Below, piece by piece: positions 40,711 through 52,293 of a DNA stretch of 64,000 nucleotides. The notes below the pieces were generated by a model. That model was not told the origin of the DNA, searched no databases, and saw nothing but the letters and a program-made list of their open reading frames with translations. Source of the DNA: Paralichthys olivaceus (Eukaryota > Chordata > Actinopteri > Pleuronectiformes > Paralichthyidae); contig NC_091099.1 of assembly GCF_024713975.1 (NCBI RefSeq), positions 10,120,501-10,184,500 of the forward strand. Reading direction: 5' to 3'. Each line of letters begins with the position of its first letter. Positions within the stretch are counted from its first letter, which is position 1. The translations under genes were made by a program, and so were the position numbers.

Positions 40711-41204
40711 GGCAGGCCCACTCATGCCAACAGCCTCTGAATCAAAACCTGAACATCTTCACTGCTTTTCTTGTCTTGTCAGTCCAGTGGAAGTGAGCAG
40801 ATAGAATCATAATCACTGTTGTAATCAATGATTCTGTTATGTCTACCTTACTGGATGGGAAGTCAATCCAACCTGCCATCTGCAGCCGGCTCGTACCGGC
40901 CTGTGGTTGTTTCTCAGTCCACACCGTATTCTTTAAGCAAATCCTCTTAGGGCTGTAGTTGCACCCCTCTAAAAGTTACCATTGGATTGTTGTTGTGGTT
41001 CAAATATTTTTGAGACAATTTCTGGCCTCCGTGTGAGCCAGACCCTGATCTCGCTCCTGGTGAAGGAGCAGCTCTGCCGCTCAGATTGATTCTGGCTGTA
41101 GGGAATGATGCGCTAAGTGATTTTTGAGATGCTCCAAATGGGTCCCAATGCGGGGCTCATCTTCCCGTTTCCGGGAGAGATCAATAGAGTAAAAAGCTGG
41201 AGAC

Positions 41205-41208
<4 letters not shown>

Positions 41209-41239
<31 letters not shown>
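41209..41239. repeat. (GA)n microsatellite
   Basis: About 15 GA units, between the microRNA cluster and its candidate promoter. Confidence 0.95.
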
Positions 41240-41243
<4 letters not shown>

Positions 41244-41618
41244 GAGAGAGAATAAACAGAAAAAAACTAATTGTAGGACTGAGTCGCATGTTTGTTTGTT
41301 TCTCCTTATATCTCATATCCCTCTATTTTCTATGATTAGTTGGGGATGAGTGTTGGATAGAAAATGTTCAACAGAATCAGATGCTGTTATATTCAAGGCT
41401 CTATGGAGGATACACACCTTCTGTAGTCGCCTTCCTGGAATAAAGTCCTCACATCTTTACATCATATAATACGTTTTTGCTTAAAATGAAAACATGAACT
41501 CATAATTTTGAAAGAACTTTTTTTACCTCGTGGTGACCCGTACTGATTATAATGATATATATGGATGGTAGCCTATGCATTCAGAAAGGTTAACCTTAAC
41601 ATGCAGTGTTCTTCTTAC

Positions 41619-42090
41619 CTTGAAGCAGATCCCTCATCCTCACAGTTCACAACACCACTTAAGTTAGAAAAGGACCAGAAGACACTTCTTAACTGAGCCT
41701 CCATATGCACCCAGCAGCAGAACATCCTCACAACCGCACAGTCACTGAACTGTACCACGGATGAGAAATGCGATGCTCGTTCATCCGGATGAACTGCGCT
41801 GACTTTTTAGTATTTTAAACTTCTTCTTCGTCCCGCTGCTGCTCCACTCAGAGTCGCTTTACTCTCCACATCTCCATCTCTCCTTCCCGCCCGGCTCCCT
41901 GCTTGTCTGCATGGCAGGGGATTTGCTAGTGGACAGGTAATTAGTTGGTAAGCGTCTTAACCCAGTGGCAGAGTAGTAATCCACGCCACCCTCCTCCCTC
42001 TCCTTCTGCCGCCTCTATTAGAAACAGGCCTGCAGCGCGTTTCCTCTGCGCCTTTTACGCACAGGACGCGCACTGCGGTGGCGATGGCCA
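41619..42090 (-). promoter_or_regulatory. CpG-rich candidate promoter and first exon of the mir-183 cluster transcript
   Basis: A GC- and CpG-rich block in otherwise AT-rich DNA, 0.9-1.4 kb upstream of mir-183 on its strand. On the minus strand it runs into a strong splice donor, CTTCAAG|GTAAGAAG, with the exon edge at 41619. Motifs visible: CAGGTA (ZEB-type E-box) at 41934-41939 next to TAATTAG (homeodomain core) at 41938-41944, and TAATCC (Crx/Otx-type) at 41977-41982. No long ORF or known coding exon lies here. Placement of the start site and exon is inference. Confidence 0.4.
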
Positions 42091-42499
42091 GAGAAACTGA
42101 AAAACCTCTTTGCTGCTAATAACAGTTTGGAATTATTAAAAAAAATCAGGATTATGATAAAAAAAAAAAAAAAATTTAAAGTAGATTTTCTATATTACAC
42201 AAACCCTGAAACAAAGCAGATTGTAACAGAAGAAAAAATGGTTCACTTTCAAATCCTCTACAGCATCCTATATACAACCCTGTTGAACAGACATACCAGC
42301 ATCCACCGGGTGTGGCATCTCTCTGCAGGCAGGCTGGTCGCTCCTCTCTCTCCCTCCCTCCCTTTATCTCTTTCTTCCCCTCCTCCTCTCTCATCCCTTC
42401 ACGGGACTGAGGAGTTTCTCTGAGCCCATGGCCTCCTCAGCTCCTCGTTTTATACGCGCAGCCTGAGGTGAGTGCAGGGCTCATTTACCTGCTGTCGGT

Positions 42500-45160
42500 G
42501 ATTATTAGCCAGATTGCAAGTGGAAAAGGAGGCATCATCCTTTCAGCTGACGTGAAGCCGTCATGGTGCCACAGGACAGGTTTGGGTTACGGCTCTTTTC
42601 AAAGTTGACGCTGAAATCCACCCGGTCACCCTTTGTCCTCTCCATACATTATGAAGGAGGCGCAGCCGGCCAGCAGCCTGCTGCTGCTGCTCGACTTACT
42701 GTGACACAGGACTTTATTTATTCAAATAAAACCTCTGATATCAATGATTTATTGGTCAGGAAACTCATCCTCACTCGTTTCCATCAGTAATTGGTGGATT
42801 ACAGTTGTTGAACCTTTCAAAAAGCAGCTCCACACTGACGGTTACAGTTTATCATCTGAATAACATCAACTATTAACCAGTTTCTGTATTTCATAATGAT
42901 ACCATAGATCTATACAGTTGTTTTTATCACACTGTTAAATTAATGACTGTACCTCATAGCTGCTGCAGACATGGACTGATAATGAAGAAATGGGGCCCTG
43001 GGCACCCCACCACCTCCTGCAGAGGAAGACCCCCCAGTAGAAATAAACGTTTTTATTTTCCTCTTTGTAGTTTTGTCTCTGGTCATTTTCCAAATCTGAA
43101 GTTATTAATGTTTTTTGTACCTTCTCTTACTTTTTTAACCCTTTCCCTTGTTTTTTTCTTGCCGAAACTTAAACAGATGAGGAAAATATACTTTAAGACA
43201 CAGAACTGAAAATCATTCTCATACAGGAGCTGGTCATGGAGCAGATCATCATTGTTGCACCGGCTATAAGAATAAGTTTGTGTTTCAATAATCTGCACAC
43301 ACACAGCATGGCGATACGCTGCAAACCTCACGCCAAATTAAAGTGAAACAGGAAACCTGCACAGAAAGAGGCTCGATGGCCACACACCTATGAATATTTC
43401 ATGAGATCATTATTGTCTGCCTGTGTCTGTCAAAGAGCATCATACTCCAGCATCTCATGTGCGTGGGCTTTTTATTTATTCATCATTATTGTTTTTTAAC
43501 TGTGTCAAATCCATTTCTGTCATGAAAAGTCCAGAACTTAGCATAAAAAAAATAATTTAATTCTTAGAAAGTTTTGTGGGGTCAGAACCCACCTTTATTC
43601 ACACTTTGACTTACTGACTAAAATCATATATATATACAGCACATATTCATTTCAAAAATATAATATGCATGTCAGTATTTAAACTTTTTTATGTCTACTG
43701 TTCCATGTTTTGATTGTTTTTTTAACTCGTCATTAATAACAGGCATCACACCTGCAAACGTTCTGTTCTGTAGAAGGTCCCAGTGTGACAACGAGGCAGC
43801 AAGAACACCAGGAACCTGAAACTGAAGCAGCTCAATGGAATTCAACATCATTGCTTTTATTTATTTATTTTACTTCTGACGTGTCAAAATGTCTCAATGC
43901 AGACATAATAATAATAATAATGTACTTTAAACATTTCATATGGAGCTGGGTCATTTAAACCTTAGCAATGTGATTTCATACGTTTATATATTTAAAGGTA
44001 AAGGTGTTAGAAATGAGGCAAAAACAGAAATTAGCGTTTGTAACTTCGTGTCTGAAGGACAACGCTGCCATCTAGTGGCCAGAGAGACAAATGTAACAAT
44101 CATTCAGTTGGTGTGGATTTCCCAGAATAAAACCACTTCTCTCCACCACATGACTGTAAATTCATTCTGTATGTGACTTGTGCCACAAGGCCCGAGTATA
44201 TACTAGTCTTTGTTTTCAGAAAATCTAAAAATTAAAGGCGGAAACAGTCATTTTCTGACCACAGCACATCTGACACAGCATCATAAACAGAATTGTAGCA
44301 TCGACATTTCTGGTTTATTTTTTCTTGTTTTATTTCTTTCTCCAAGTTACAAGGGAAGCACATTTATTCATTTTTTGCCTTTTAAAAAAAATCTGGGATA
44401 TCTTGACTTGTGTCTTGGACATCGGGCTTAAAAGACAAAAATAAAAACATTCAAACAAATAATAGGCATCAGATATATGTCTCATTAATAAAAAATACAT
44501 AATACACTGATGAATCCAGATGATGACAAACAACAAGGCTGGACAGTGGATTGTTTTTGTGAGAACTGACTGTATCATGTCTTCCTAAGACTTACACCAA
44601 CATATATTTGGTTACCAAGGCTAAATCCAGCCACTTTAACTATTTAACAAATACATTTTAATTCCATGTCAAAAACTGTGACATGCTGGTTTTAGTAACC
44701 TATCTTATTCTCAAATGAAGGTAAACCCTCTTGCAAGACACCGTGGAAGAGATCCTGATATCATTAAAAAAATTATAAAGGGATTATTTTTTATTAATTC
44801 AAGTTTGACTATAATCCTTTTTTTTTCTCCAAACAGGAAGGAATAGCCCATGTTGATGGTGATGAAGTAAGATAACTTTTGCTTTCTTACAGAAACAACA
44901 AAAACTACACACAGGTCTGCGGTGCATTGAGTGCACGCTGCAAACAAGTATTAGGCTTGGAGGCTGCATAACACAGACGGTCAGGAAATTTAACAGCAAA
45001 CTGTCACTTCTCTGTTAACACCTCCTCTGCACAACTGCTGACAGACACGTGAACCTTTTCAGGGTTAAATCAGGACCAAAGCTATGAATCTGAAAAAGAA
45101 CAAACCTGTGCTTTGAGTTTTAACTCATCGGAGATGGCCACGCAGGAGTTTGACACTTTG
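42500..45160. other. Intergenic region between the microRNA promoter and the ube2h 3' end
   Basis: No gene recognised. AT-rich with short A/T runs and a small ATA repeat (about 43905-43920). A CTCF-like TGCCATCTAGTGGCC occurs at 44066-44080. Open frames here are short and featureless. Confidence 0.45.
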
Positions 45161-45173
45161 AAAACACTAACAC

Positions 45174-45179
45174 TTTATT
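45174..45179 (-). terminator. Likely ube2h polyadenylation signal
   Basis: TTTATT on the plus strand is AATAAA on the ube2h strand, about 1.5 kb after the stop codon. The region 45150-46706 would then be 3' UTR. It carries a (GGA)n tract at 45836-45863 and a small tandem repeat at 46074-46130. Confidence 0.45.
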
Positions 45180-45835
45180 CTCAAATCGAGTCTGAGGAGG
45201 AATTCCTGCATGTTTTTTCTTTTTTCGGGGAGAAATATATATATATAAAAAAAATTAGGCTTGTAGATTTGTTATAATTTGGTCCCGCCATCTCGGAAAA
45301 CAACAGACCATCAACAGCACGACAAAAGGAAATGCGACAGCGTTGAATGGCTGAAACAAAGAGCACTTCTGTCTGACAACGTAAATCATCTTCTAGGGAC
45401 AGATTTGCATAAGAAGGGGGTGCAGGGGTGCAACACGTCTTTGCAGGATTTGATTCATCAGAGTTATCCCACAGACAAAGATGTATTAACTCTTCTCATC
45501 TTCACAGGACAGTCTTTAAACTAGTGGGTTACATTAAGTATTAAACCATACATTATGATAGAATTCACCACCCGCAAAAAAACTAACTATCCCTACGCAA
45601 GTCAAACACCTATTATAGTTCAACACAAGCAATAGGCAAATGTAAGAAGTTCAACAATTCAACAAGGAACTGGTTAATCCCCCGACAAACCCCGCCCGGC
45701 TCACAGAAGACGCAGGCATCCTCTTCATGTCTACAGCGTTACAGCTCCACAAAGCCCTACACAAACTTCACTTCTGTGTCATGCCACAATATACAAAGGT
45801 ACTCAGAGAATGACAAACACTTTCCTAAAACGGAG

Positions 45836-45863
45836 AGGAGGAGGAGGAGGAGGAGGAGGAGGA
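45836..45863. repeat. (GGA)n microsatellite
   Basis: Nine GGA units on the plus strand, that is CCT in the presumed ube2h 3' UTR. Confidence 0.93.
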
Positions 45864-46073
45864 GGGGAATGGTGTTGAAAATGAGAAGATCAGGATCATG
45901 AACCTTGTCCCCCACTTCTGCTGAGTGGTCAGTGGTCATTGCGACACAGGTTATCAAAACGCCATGCTTCTCCCTGGATCACATACAAACACACACTGGC
46001 GTTTTATGGTTGATGCATTGGTTGTTTGATGGTGTGTGTGAGGTGTCAGCTGGGAGAGCGTCCGCAGCCACGC

Positions 46074-46130
46074 CGTCCTCAGGTCCTCTGGTCCTCAGGT
46101 CCTTAGCTCCTCTGGTCCTCAGCTCCTTAG
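46074..46130. repeat. Small tandem repeat, about 11-12 base unit
   Basis: Repeated GTCCTCAGGTCCTCTG-like and GTCCTCAGCTCCTTAG-like units give four to five imperfect copies, in the presumed ube2h 3' UTR. Confidence 0.75.
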
Positions 46131-46706
46131 GGGTGATGATTGTAATGGTAGATCCTCTGGGGTCTAGCCTCTGGGGGGGGGTGCTCTTCTGAATTTTGAG
46201 TCTGCTTAGAAATAATGGATTGGGATTTGCAGACGTCTGTGAGCGAGTTAAATGAAATGTTGGATAAAAACTAAAAAAAGAAAACGAGAGCGTGTTACAA
46301 CAGAAGAGCTGATGAGCTGCAGGTCGTGGATCCAAAGAGGAAACAGAGTGTAAACAGTCTAGTTGTGTTTCGATCACAGTCCTGCTCCCAGTTGGTCTCA
46401 CTGCTCAGGACAAACTCCGTCAAGCAGTGTCAAAGCCCCTGACTGAAGCCGCTGAGAATCATGGGATTGAATGACGAACTCCTTTCTAAGCTGTTGGTGT
46501 GAAGAGGAGGGGGCAGGCGGTCGTGAATTCCTAAGTAAGGGTTAATATTCAGCGATATCACACTGCAAATCCTTGTGTAGCAATAAAAATCGTTTGTCTT
46601 GCTGTAAAAAATTGTCTTAAATATGAATATAGTACTGAGTTTTTCTGCTCTTTAGGAAATAATAGTCTGTTGTGAGGTGAAGTGGGCGGGATCCCCCCCC
46701 CCTTCA

Positions 46707-49700
46707 CTACAACTCCATGTCCTGAGCCTCGTCCTCCGAAAAGTCTGACATGGAGCTCTCGGAGGAAGAGTCGCCCCCTCCCTCCTCCTGCTCCTTTAGA
46801 GCCTCCTCTGTGGCGTACTTCTGGATGTACTCTGAAAGAAAAACACGACGAGGGAGAGAGATGGCTGACCATGGGGTGTTCACAGTAACTTAGCAACAAC
46901 AGAGCAGCTTCTACTACTTTCACACAGTGTCAGGTGATTTCAGGTAGACCTCAACGGATTCATATTTCGTCAGATATATCGCTCTGTGTTTGTTTACTTA
47001 TTAAAAGGATAAATAATGCAGACAATATGTACATTTGTGTTTATATGTTAGAAAATAATTTCCTAATTCAAGTTCTATACAGTTTGATGTATTTGTGTTT
47101 TCTTTTTATCTATAATAAAGTTTATTGTTACACTGTAAAATGTCTGTAAACATTTCTTTTTAGGGGCTTTATAACATCTGCCAAATCTTTTTATCAGCCG
47201 AAATATCGTATCGGTATCTCACTTATTTCAGTATCTGCCCGTATCAAACAAATCAAAATCTAAAAACTAAAACTAAACTGTATTATTATTATTTCAACTG
47301 TATATCCACTATTTAACAATTATGTGGTAAGAAACTTGTGTGCTACCTTTAATCTTGTGTTTATAATCCTCTGGTCGGTGCAGGTACATGGCGGCTGCAT
47401 CTCCGTTCAGAGGATCGATGGGGTTGGGGTAGGCGAGCAGCTGAGGGAGGAACGACTCAAAGATGTTGGTGAGGTCTGGTGGATGTGGGGAGAAAGATTA
47501 GTCAGTACACAATAAAATAAAATAACCCACACAAGTTACAACAAGCTGGACTTGCTTTCATTACATAACCGAGTCATCCTGTTTACAGCTGAACCTTCTT
47601 CCACTAAAAAACAAAACAATTCCTACACATTATGGCTTTGGTTTTAAATGTTAAGGGAGACAAATGAAGCTCATGTCAGGTTCATATTTTTATTTGGGTT
47701 ATTACTTGAACCTTTCTGATGAAGCCTGCTCTGATTGGCCCTCTGATATGATTTCAGCCATCTCCGAAACGTGGGCCTGTTTATCAGAGTTTCACATGAA
47801 CAACAGAAATAAACAACGGTAGTGTGTTCGCTACATCCTGTTCAGAGTCTTCTCAGCCTCAGCACCTTCTAATCTGTGACTATGACCTCAATACAAGAGG
47901 CAGCTATCACTCAAGTGTAAGCCGATTAAACCAAGATGCTCTGGAGGCAGCTCTCCTGTCGACGTGCACGCTGCTCACTTCGTGTTGATTTATTGGCCCT
48001 TACTGTTTAACTGAGTGACTGGTATAACTACATAAGGCTGTGACGCAATGAGAGCAGTGACTGTGACCCACCGTAGAGAGCTGTCCAAGTCTGGTTAATG
48101 ACATCTAAACAGACTGTGCCTGACCTGAGAGACGACAAAACACAACACTGAGACTCATACACAATAAGAGCCTCACAGAGGTTGTCAAAACAAAAGGAAG
48201 CAGCAGAGTTTGGGCACAGCAACAATAAAGAAGAAGAAGAAATGTATTTAAAAAGTCCTACTTACGCTTCATCAATGTTGGGATGAAAGATTTTATTCAT
48301 GAATCCTGGAAAATAAAGTTTTAATTATGATGCAGTTTGACAGCACTAACAGTACACTTAACGATAGTGATGGGCAAAGTTATATTCCAGTTATATCGTT
48401 CAGCAAGATTCAGCACAAGACTTGATTATCGATGATTATTTCATACCTATTGATGGAGATTTGAAGGGGTATTTATCTGGCAGGTCCACCCGAACCTTCC
48501 ACACGCCTTCTTCATATGGCGCTGGAAAAAAGTGAGGTTGATCAAAATATTCTGAAAACTAACACACTCCTTAGGAAAACATGTGTATTAGCTTTATTGC
48601 CAAGAGGTAGTTAAGAGGATTGATATTTCACAGAGCAAAATGTGGTAAATGCGAATGAATGTGAAAATGTGAGAATTGAAGGGGTCTTACTTCCAGGTGG
48701 TCCATGGAACTTGACCACAAACTCGTTGAGTCCACTGAGGATCGTGACCTCGTGCTTGCTCTCAATACTGAACGTGTGGTTTAGGAAAAGAAGCACCCAA
48801 ACAGCAAACACATTTTTTCAACAAAACATATTTCCATTGTGTCTACATTTTAGATTCTCACTCTGTGTGTACTTGTCTGGGGCAGAAGTTAAACGTAGGA
48901 TCAATAACATGAGGCGGTGAAATCAATAATGCAACGGCCACTCTCAGACAACAAACAAGGGCTCTCCTTAGCAACAAAACAACTTCATAATGAGTCAGGA
49001 CAGAGGAACAGAACTTAAAGAAGAATAAGAACTTTTCCACTGCACACTATATAATAATCACACATCAATCATTCCAAATTTGTCAAATTCCAGAAAAAGT
49101 AATTAGACAAAATAAGGAATGTGTGGAGGGTGACCATAGTTCATTATCGTTAATAAACGTATTGGAACAGGAAAACAACACTGAAGGTACAAACATTAGA
49201 AGAGGGTCTATCAACAACCAAACATTGAGATGCTGTGTGCATTGATCTTAAAACTTGTTGACTGATGTAAACTCTCATGTTTTCACGTTAATTCCAGCTC
49301 CGATTTGGGCGGAGAGGATGTGTCATAATTGCAGCATGTGGCGACAGCAAGAGACGCGAAACTGAGTCAACTGTGTGACCGCAACACAGAAAGGTCGAGT
49401 GTATTCAGTCAACGGCCATGAGACTGACTCAATGACGGGTGGAAATTCAAAAAACAGACGGAACTGTTACACCCTGTTTCATCATGCTGTCATAAATCCT
49501 TCTGTCATCTCCATCCCAACAAACTAAGCATGGTACTGCTATGATGCCAGTTTAGCGGATTAATAACACAAGATTTCTGCAAGATAATTTATATTTTACA
49601 GAAGAAAGTTTTAAAACCTCAGTCACTCAAAGAAAAGGGCTTTCAAACCACTGACCAAGAAGATAAGGTAGCTCTGAATGTGATGGGATGGCTCTTACAA

Positions 49701-52293
49701 ATAAAACATGTTATAGAAGCAGGCTTGTGCAGTAAAAATGGCCATCTCTCCGTCCTGCCTTTCCCCGAGGGTTATCCATAGAAACCAGGCATATGCTCAC
49801 TCAAGAGTAAAGGAAGTGCACAAGGGAAAAGCTTTATTTGGACTAAAGCTCTCAGAGCACTGACTTCTCATGACATTGTGCTTTGTTGGCTCTATGCCCA
49901 TTTATATAATCAAAGAAATGTAATTTCCTCACCTGCAGTAAAGTCATGGCAGTAAATCTGGTTCAGCCTGATGTACATGTGTACAATAGTGATGTTAGTA
50001 AGGATGGTGACATAGCTGTGGCCTGAATCAGCTGTTCTAATCCAACACATGTGATTTAAAGCCACAACATGAGACTACGATATATTCTGTTAAAACACCA
50101 GGTTTGGAAAGTGTTGGAGTAAGGTCCACAGATGCATGAACTGTGGGATGAAAATGTGTTTTTCCTCAGTGACTCCTGATGTCTATTCATAGATCTCTCA
50201 TCCATATTTTATAATCACATCAAAGAAAAACAAAAACACTTACTGTAATGTGACTTTCTCCTTGTTTGTGTCTTTTAACGACAAGACTGTATGTTCATGA
50301 TCACACCTTTGATAAATATGCTTTAAAATGCATACACACAAAATAAAACAATGTACCTATTTACCTGAACACAAACAAGAGGAAGTGTTAAAATATTGAA
50401 TTAATACGAGTAAATCCTGGAATCAACATCTTTGTGTCATTAGGTCAATTTGTCTGTTTTCATACGGATTGTGTTCAAGTCTAAAAAATACTTAAACTTT
50501 AAATAATTAGGTATTGGTTAAAAGACTGTAAATACACAAATAGATTAACAACTAACTTGAACATACTCAATGACAGAGGAATGAAGCACTACTAGATATC
50601 TGTGTTGTCATGGCTGCAAAACGTGTTGTTTTCAATAACAATAAGATGTGAACATACATTTCTGATTATTCAACTGATCGTTTAGTTGATAAATTGTGAG
50701 AACCCAAGCCAGGGCCAGGGTGACGTCTTTAAATGGCGTTTTTTGTCTGATAAAAAACCTCAAGATGACTAAACTTTACATAAAAACAGAAAACACCATG
50801 TACTCGTCACATTTCACAATCTAAAACGACACAGAATGATCGAAACAATGATCGAAACATTATCATTCCCACGGACTAAATTGACTAATCAACTAATCGT
50901 CCAATTGTTTTAGATGACCCTGGTTCTGCGAGGACGAAAACAACACGCCCTGTCCCCGCCGTGGACCTCATGCTCCCAGCCCCCCGTGCCCCGGACAGCA
51001 CGCTTGTTGTTCCGCGATCAGCTGTGTGAAGCCCCGCCCCCTGCCATGTTCCGGATGGTAACAGGCCGACCAATCAGAGAGCAGCATCTCGCTGCAGGAC
51101 AAAAACAAAACAATGCAGCTCACGCTGTCATTAAAGCGTTCAAGCAAACTTCAGCAGCAAACTGCGACTAACGAGGAGCAACACAACGACACACACACCA
51201 CACCGCAGCAGCAGTGAGCAGCAGTCAGCAGCCAACACTTTGAAACACCGTGTAATCTGAAATCCTGCCACAAAGAGAGCGAGGTTGATGAAAACACTTG
51301 TATTTTAAAAAGGACAACGTATCATTGGCCTTTCACCCACCTCTCCTCTCAACGTCTGAAATCTAGAATGATTCTATCTTAGAATTGTTTTTACTGTATA
51401 ACATGTTGTAAACACGCAAACCGTGACTTATTCAGCAAAAACACAATTTGCATCCTGTTTATATTCACATTGTGAGATCCTCGTATCCAGGCATCAATGG
51501 ATAACAAAGCCCAAAGTATCGAAGTCTGTTTATATAATGTTATTAAAAGTAGTTGTGTCTCTACTTCATCATTTGCCAAAGATCGTCTCTGCTACGCTCC
51601 ACCGACCTCATTTGTTCTCCTGGCGATTAGCATGCTACACAGCTAGCTTCCCCTGCGTGAACGGGGCTGAAAACACAAATACGTGGACGTGTCTTTCCAA
51701 ATGAGTGTTTCCAAAATGTAAAGAAGCCTCCGATTATCCTTCATGTTGTGTTGTCAGTCCGATGTGAGCTCATATTTACAGCTAAGAGGCTATTGTACCG
51801 ATCCCCGAGCTAAGGCTAGCGACGTCCAACAGCTAACACAAGAGTTCGGGCAGGCTGGTCTGTGTAGCGGCAGATTCCACAGATGATAACAAATGGATGC
51901 AAACAAGTAAAAAACATACAACTAATGTATTCGCATGCTAACGCTAACTAACGGGCAAGTAACGCCACACAAACAACAGTCAACGTGTAGCTTCCTTTGC
52001 TATTTTGCTAACTTAAGGCAGCTAACGTTAGAGCTGCCCCCTTTACATCGCGGCGTTAGACACTTTTCACAAACATACACATCTCTAACAGCCAGGAAAC
52101 ACATCCTACACATCTCTACCACATCAACCGTGGACAAACTGTGCGTTTAATCCACCGCAGAGCAATGACACTGGCTGTAAAAACATGACGAGCCTGTTAG
52201 CTTTGGTTATTTCGGCTTGTTTATGATCTAGGAAGGATACAGTTTCACCACGTCGGTATCCATTCGCCTCTTGCCCGGACTTGGAGACGACAT
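46707..52293 (-). CDS. ube2h: Ubiquitin-conjugating enzyme E2 H
   Basis: E2 enzyme that carries ubiquitin as a thioester and passes it to substrates, in vertebrates with the CTLH/GID ligase. Seven coding exons in order: 52293-52241, 48767-48691, 48521-48447, 48305-48266, 48124-48072, 47475-47347, 46831-46707, totalling 552 bases and 183 residues, the same length as human UBE2H. The start gives [18 protein letters not shown], identical to human as I know it. The E2 fold shows [28 protein letters not shown], the HPN motif in [10 protein letters not shown] and the catalytic cysteine in [13 protein letters not shown] (Cys87). The C-terminal tail is acidic and serine-rich, ending [13 protein letters not shown]. 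Intron 1 is long (about 3.5 kb) and holds a GC-rich patch. All donors are GT and all acceptors AG. Confidence 0.97.
50900..51210. promoter_or_regulatory. GC-rich patch with GC box and CCAAT box in ube2h intron 1
   Basis: GCCCCGCCCCC at about 51031-51041 and ACCAATCAGA near 51070 lie in a CpG-richer island 1.1-1.4 kb inside intron 1. It could be an alternative promoter for ube2h or for an antisense transcript. No first exon with a supported splice partner was found. Confidence 0.3.

Noticed and set aside
45979..46401. 140-codon minus-strand frame
   Set aside because: Low-complexity Pro/Ser/Arg sequence crossing a tandem repeat in the presumed ube2h 3' UTR.
50914..51171. 85-codon plus-strand frame in ube2h intron 1
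   Set aside because: GC-rich patch translation without family features; kept only as a possible promoter.
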